Assembly: GCF_932526225.1 (NCBI RefSeq)
Contig: NC_064038.1
Coordinates: 2,976,001-3,040,000 of the forward strand
Source of the DNA: Nematostella vectensis
Lineage: Eukaryota > Cnidaria > Anthozoa > Actiniaria > Edwardsiidae
Length of the DNA stretch: 64,000 nt
Reading direction: 5' to 3'
Positions 36,176-64,000 of the stretch are shown here, piece by piece. Below the pieces are notes generated by a model, which saw only the letters and a program-made list of their open reading frames with translations, did no database searches and was not told the origin of the DNA. Positions within the stretch are counted from its first letter, which is position 1, and each line of letters begins with the position of its first letter. Position numbers and translations under genes: made by a program.

Positions 36176-37282
36176 ATGGCCAGCACAAACTCTACAGCAA
36201 ATTGCACCACTCCTACTAAGCTAGACCTGTGTTCTATTACCATCCATGTGGGATTCCTAGTCGCTATCGGGATGTCAGCGCTCATCGCCAACATTATCCT
36301 TGGCTATGCTACACACCGTATCTGGACACTAAGGAAATCCTCCGACAAGATCCTGATCTTCAACCTCGTGGCGTCAAGTCTTGTCATGCTAGCTGGAATA
36401 CCCATGCAGTGTTTAACTATCATGAACTTGGACAATTACTTGGTTTGCAACACTTCGACTTACGCTGTTTACCTATCAAGGATCGTTATTCATTATGCAG
36501 CCAGCTTCAGTACTCTCGCGACGCTGAACATGATCGGATACGATCGTTACGAGGCCTTGACCAAGTTCCCCGCGCAACGAAAACTGACTATTACACGGTC
36601 GTGCGTGTTCGTCGCTCTTGCGTGGGGTGTATCCGTGTTTCTCGCCACGCTGTTATTCTATGGGCCTACTAAACCTATTTGCACACAAATGTGCTTAGCG
36701 CGAGATTTGTCTGTCGCTTACGAAAACCCAAATAGCAGACGGTCGCTAGTTAGAGTCGTGATTATATCGGTGTACATCGCTTCCTGTTGTAATTGCACAA
36801 TAGCGAGTCTTCTCAAGGCGACTTGGGCAGTGCGCTCACATCGACAGCGGATAGAGGCGATGTACGGGGATGTGCGCGCGCAGGCAGAGGTAGACTTCAC
36901 TAAAGTATGCGCCGCAATCGCCCTGACCTACATCTTAACTTGGTTTCCAGGGGGAATAAGTCGTATGTTTAGATCTCACAAACCAAGTCTGACTTCCTTA
37001 TGTGTAAACTTTTGGTCAAACTCTCTGTCATTTAGCAGTGCCTTTCTCATACCGGTTATTTACATAGTTTTTGACAAGCGCTTGTGGGGGGTTATTTCCG
37101 ATAGGTGTCGCCACAGCGTTAACAGAATTGAAATAGCACCCGGCAGGAAGGTCAGTGCGAATGAATCACCAGACAATGTCGGTGGCGTATATATACCACC
37201 GTCGCTACCACCAATGCAGCAGGGCCTGCAAACAGAAAGAGCCTTTGGCCAGACGCGTCTTAACTGCATTCCAGAGTCTTAA
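36176..37282 (+). CDS. Rhodopsin-like (class A) GPCR, intronless, orphan
   Basis: 368 residues, a seven-helix surface receptor. The N-terminus MASTNSTANCTTPTK has N-glycosylation sites. TM1 is near IHVGFLVAIGMSALIANIIL, TM2 near FNLVASSLVMLAGIPM, TM3 near YAASFSTLATLNMIGYDRY (an E/DRY-box variant, YDRYEAL) and TM4 near VFVALAWGVSVFLATLLF. TM5 is near VVIISVYIASCCNC, TM6 near AAIALTYILTWFPGG (CWxP variant TWFP) and TM7 near SFSSAFLIPVIYIVFDKRLW (NPxxY variant IPVIY). A conserved Cys pair is possible (NLDNYLVC and KPICTQMC). The frame stays open upstream to 35996, but residues there (MKIPISLLF) look unlike a signal. The ligand cannot be inferred. The last 17 or so residues (QTERAFGQTRLNC) are encoded by the first unit of a 79-bp tandem repeat. 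Confidence 0.8.
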   Translation: MASTNSTANCTTPTKLDLCSITIHVGFLVAIGMSALIANIILGYATHRIWTLRKSSDKILIFNLVASSLVMLAGIPMQCLTIMNLDNYLVCNTSTYAVYLSRIVIHYAASFSTLATLNMIGYDRYEALTKFPAQRKLTITRSCVFVALAWGVSVFLATLLFYGPTKPICTQMCLARDLSVAYENPNSRRSLVRVVIISVYIASCCNCTIASLLKATWAVRSHRQRIEAMYGDVRAQAEVDFTKVCAAIALTYILTWFPGGISRMFRSHKPSLTSLCVNFWSNSLSFSSAFLIPVIYIVFDKRLWGVISDRCRHSVNRIEIAPGRKVSANESPDNVGGVYIPPSLPPMQQGLQTERAFGQTRLNCIPES

Positions 37283-37670
37283 GCGTCTCCTAGTGAACGT
37301 TTGTATGCAAACAGAAAGAGCCTTTGGCCAGACGCGTCTTAACTGCATTCAAGAGTCTTAAGCGTCTCCTAGCGAACGTTTGTATGCAAACAGAAAGAGC
37401 CTTTGGCCGGACTCGTCTTAACTACATTGTGTAGTTCCAGAAAGTATCCATACCCCTCCCCCTATTGAGGTGGTCGGGGGTATGACCTCCCACCCCTCTT
37501 GAATTTCCAACCCCCTGTAAAAAACATAAATGCAGTAACAGCAGTAACCTCCCCTCTGGAAATTCCTGGGCGTTTGAACCCCCCACCCCCTGGTGGTGGG
37601 TATGGATATTTTCTGGAACTACACATTCCAGATACTTGAGCGTCTCCAAGCGAACGTTTGTATGCTCGGC
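37229..37670. repeat. 79-bp tandem repeat spanning the GPCR stop codon, 3 copies
   Basis: Units start at 37229, 37308 and 37387 (CAAACAGAAAGAGCCTTTGG). The third is split by a MITE at 37429-37624 and resumes as ATTCCAGATACTTGAGCGTC. The GPCR stop lies in unit 1. Confidence 0.9.
37429..37624. mobile_element. 196-bp MITE with 3-bp target duplication, inside the 79-bp repeat
   Basis: Inverted termini GTGTAGTTCCAGAAAGTATC and, read from the other end, GTGTAGTTCCAGAAAATATC. It is flanked by ATT on both sides. Sister repeat units supply the empty site (GCATTCCAGAG). Non-coding, with C/G-rich subterminal tracts. Confidence 0.8.
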
Positions 37671-37853
37671 TTTGCAAGCTATATCGACTAACATAGAAAA
37701 GTTTGAACTTTGGGATGATTGAAGTAGCTGCAAATTTGTACTATAAAAGAGACGCCTCTGGGACCAGGATAAAATGTTTTGATAGATTAGCTCCCATAGA
37801 TCTTCTAAAATTTTGTCCTACACGACCCCCCAAACTTCAAAAACGGGCTTGAG

Positions 37854-38164
37854 GATAATTTTACTCCAAAAAGAAGTCTTATGTCTTGTTAGTGTTGGAT
37901 GAAGTACATATAACTACCAAAACTGGTTGTATCTCGCTCGTTCATTGAGCAATTGTCCCTACGCGTTACCTCGTACCACTTGCCGGAGGAGTAAATTGTA
38001 TATAGGTGCTTTTAATCATGAAAGATGTCGATCGTGTGTCAAATATTCTGATGTCAACTGGAAACTTTCTTGAGCGCTGGCAGGGTCAGAGTTACCAGAG
38101 AGATTCTTTAGTTGTTTTCTATTTGCTGCTAAGCCATTAGACATCATTTTGGAGTAAAATTATC
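37854..38164. mobile_element. Inverted-repeat element containing a captured MAU2 exon 6 fragment
   Basis: The ends GATAATTTTACTCCAAAA (37854-37871) and its exact reverse complement (38147-38164) extend to about 30 bp with roughly 26 matches. Inside, 37994-38133 (plus strand) is about 95% identical to MAU2 exon 6 and the 3' end of intron 5. No convincing target-site duplication was seen. No transposase is present, so any mobility would need help from elsewhere. Confidence 0.6.
37994..38133 (+). pseudogene. Partial duplicate of MAU2 exon 6 (pseudo-exon)
   Basis: The segment TTGTATA...TAGGTGCTTTTAATC to TTTGCTGCTAAG matches the acceptor plus the first 44 or so codons of MAU2 exon 6 (28140 downward). 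I count seven substitutions in the coding part, four of which change the residue (N to D, S to N, E to D, H to Y). The frame is still open over the copy, but there is no flanking exon. Retention of the intronic acceptor shows copying from DNA and not from mRNA. Confidence 0.85.
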
Positions 38165-39445
38165 ATATATCCCATACATAAAAGGCAAAGTAAAAAGTGA
38201 AAAACGACCCGTCAACCCCTCTGACCCATCTCACTTAGACACATGAACCAAGAACAAGCTTTGGAAATATTTAATTTTTAAATTAAAAAAGATTACAATG
38301 AATAATTAAAATAATATTAATAATGATATTCGTTATATGACATCTAAAATTAAAGAAAATATAAAGCTAAATCAAAAACAGATCTAAATTTAGCTTGGAG
38401 ACCACGTGACTAATGCTAGTCACCAGCTCTCTTTCTTGGGCTCAAAAGGACTAATCGAGGATGACAGTGCTGAATAACGTCTGCGCATGCGCGTGCTCTA
38501 GCGAAAACTACCACAATCGTAATGTTGAATCATTTGAGTAAAGGTGCGAAAGGTTGACTTCAGTGGCCGTTTTGACCAAGTAAACAGCATTAAAACCATA
38601 CTGTACAAATTTTTTTTTACAGATTTGTTTAATAATAAGGGAGTGACAATTATAGCCTTAGGTTTGCGCTTCTCTTTATAGCATTTGACAAAATGTGACA
38701 GATCGCCGGTAAAAAGCCGCCATTTCTAAACAAAAAGGTTGGTTTAACTGCGCGGTACTGGAACTAGTTATGCGTTTTTCAGCACTGTCAAAGACGAGTA
38801 GAAACTGGGTTCAACATATTTTCGGATGGGTTTATGGGATCGAAGTGATGCATATGACTCCTTTATCAAGCCAAGCGATCCAGAAATCCCCTCAACAAGG
38901 CTTCCTCTTCTAGTAAAACGAACCAGTTTTCCCCCCAAAAGGCATTAGCCCAGCTTCTCCCTCACTTTACAAATAACGAAAAAATATTTTACTCTTTTCA
39001 TACATATTTTACTTAACTAATCTTATAGCCTAACCCCTAACAAATTCCTAAAACCTAAAAAGTCCCTCTAAGCTTTAAAGATCTTTAAAATGTTAAAAAA
39101 TCCTAAGAAAAATAAAAAAGCCTAAGATGAGAAGAGTATACCTAAATAGACTCCAAAATATTGTTTTAAAATGCTCTCACAAAGCACAATAGATTACAAT
39201 TGTGTCAAGTATCTCAAAAATAAAAAAATAGAATACCTATCTTATGGAGCAGCCGGTTAATCTGAAAAAACTAAAGCAAAACGAGTGAGAAAGAGGTTTG
39301 AGTAACTGGTGAAAACCATCCGTTTCACACTCCTTGTCACTTGTTTCCCAGACTGACCACATGACTGCAATAAACTATGTAGGACTGGAAGATGCCTCGT
39401 TCATGCCTGGGGCGAGTCATGTAAGGCCTGGTAAAGGTTTTTTTT
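38165..39445. other. Intergenic DNA, no gene recognised
   Basis: AT-rich. A palindromic TGCGCATGCGC motif near 38484-38494 resembles an NRF-1 site, and a CCACGTGACT E-box-like motif lies near 38402. Neither is next to a recognised start. No exon supported. Confidence 0.5.
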
Positions 39446-39791
39446 ATGTACCGTTCCGAATGTAAACAAGTGCGAATGCAAGAGCCCCCGCGAATGGTCT
39501 CCCGAAATGTGCTCGCAGTTTTCGGCTAATGCTCGCATGCTCGCCCATTTTTTCCGCTGTGCTCGCATTGTATTTTTCGATGTGCTCGCAGTTTTCGGCT
39601 AATGCTCGCATGCTCGCCCATTTTTTCCGCCGTGCTCGCATTGTATTTTTCGATGTGCTCGCTGCTCGATTTTTTCAACAACTAAAAATGATCGATCTCG
39701 CATAAAAAAAAAAGCGGTGCTTGCAAGACCATTCGGGGGCTCTAATGCAGATGAATACCTACTTCGTTGATATGCATTTGGGACGGTACAT
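39446..39791. mobile_element. About 346-bp inverted-repeat element with an internal 73-bp duplication
   Basis: Ends ATGTACCGTTCCGAATG and, from the other side, ATGTACCGTCCCAAATG. Internal inverted motifs are AGAGCCCCCGCGAATGGTCT (39481-39500) and AGACCATTCGGGGGCTCT (39726-39743). Between them lie two tandem 73-bp copies of a GTGCTCGCAGTTTTCGGC unit. No real coding capacity. Confidence 0.65.
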
Positions 39792-39967
39792 GAAAAGAGC
39801 GGAGTCTGAACTAGGCCTAGGTATAAACAGAACGTGACAAATCTTTTGTAAGAGTCCGTCACGCGCAACAACAGTTCTTCAAAGCTATTTGGTATGTCAC
39901 GCAATATGGATCTCGAAAAAGAAACGCAATGGTAATTTGCTACACTTTTACAGCCCACTGTATGCAC

Positions 39968-40124
39968 AGGCAAGTAGCCAGGATTTGCCGAGGGCGGTGG
40001 CACGGCTGGGGTGGGGGTGGGTGGGGGGGGGGTGAGTTGCGCAGGCATAGATCTCATAAAATAAGAGCGCTTTTTGGTAGCCGGAGGGGTGGGGGGTTGC
40101 GCCCACCCTAAGCTACGCACATAG
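39968..40124. mobile_element. Weak GGCCGTAGC-family MITE-like copy
   Basis: Ends CAGGCAAGTAGCCAGGAT and AAGCTACGCACATAG are partly inverted around a G-rich core (ggtggggg runs). It lies just past the receptor stop codon, probably in its 3' UTR or just downstream. Confidence 0.4.
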
Positions 40125-40194
40125 TGTCGGTAATGCATCAGCCAATTCTGAGCATATGTGCCTGTGTTGCTTGTTGTGCTATTTTCTTACTCTG

Positions 40195-63832
<23,638 letters not shown>

Positions 63833-64000
63833 CTAAAAAGTAAAACAATTTGAAAAAATATTAAACAAGAAAAATAATAAACACAAAACAAGAAGGGAAA
63901 GATGCATTTTCGCAAACATGCTTCGCGGTCCGAAGAAAGAGAGCGCTTGATCCTAGAGCATGCTCCTACTACACAAACGTTAGTAATGGATCGTAGAGCA

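Overview
The window looks like nuclear DNA of an invertebrate animal, most plausibly an anthozoan cnidarian such as a sea anemone. The reasons are: many short GT-AG introns in conserved animal genes; several non-LTR retrotransposons and short inverted-repeat (MITE-like) elements; an extraordinary density of minisatellites; and a mosaic SRCR/furin-like/EGF/Ig receptor. The organism is inferred from this character, not from a species match. There are no bacterial operons, CRISPR arrays or recognisable RNA genes.

Layout. (1) 1-7239, minus: the 5' part of an EHBP1-like gene (C2-NT domain, 9 exons, continuing past the left edge), with minisatellites in introns 2 and 8. (2) 9382-13634, minus: a complete two-exon p66/GATAD2 gene (NuRD subunit), with a short unassigned ORF diverging from its promoter at 13956. 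(3) 14.3-19.2 kb: intergenic DNA with a foldback element and degenerate repeats. (4) 19264-31162, minus: a complete 20-exon MAU2/SCC4 gene (cohesin loader, 600 aa); its intron 17 is a 2.3 kb array of a 23-bp unit. (5) 31.25-35.6 kb: a promoter-proximal minisatellite and two decayed LINEs that meet tail to tail. (6) 36176-37282, plus: an intronless rhodopsin-like GPCR whose C-terminus runs into a 79-bp repeat, followed by an inverted-repeat element carrying a copy of MAU2 exon 6. (7) 40195-63832, minus: the 3' portion of a large type I membrane receptor (19 exons; six SRCR domains alternating with furin-like Cys-rich repeats, then EGF, four Ig domains, TM and a short tail). Its first exon or exons lie beyond the right edge. 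A decayed RTE-like LINE sits inside a 36-bp minisatellite in the intron that splits its last Ig domain.

Exons were joined by hand. Every junction has AG/GT signals and compatible phase, and for EHBP1 and MAU2 the joined translation follows the vertebrate protein along its length. EHBP1, GATAD2 and MAU2 are housekeeping trafficking and chromatin genes with no evident functional link to each other. The receptor and the GPCR are surface proteins.

The most interesting signal is a repeated pattern. Many intronic minisatellites are built from, or abut, the neighbouring exon-intron junction, so real splice donors or acceptors plus flanking exon have been multiplied in tandem. This occurs at least eight times, in two and perhaps three genes. 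The second is a DNA-level capture of MAU2 exon 6, with its intronic acceptor, in a 311-bp element with 30-bp inverted ends about 7 kb upstream of the gene.
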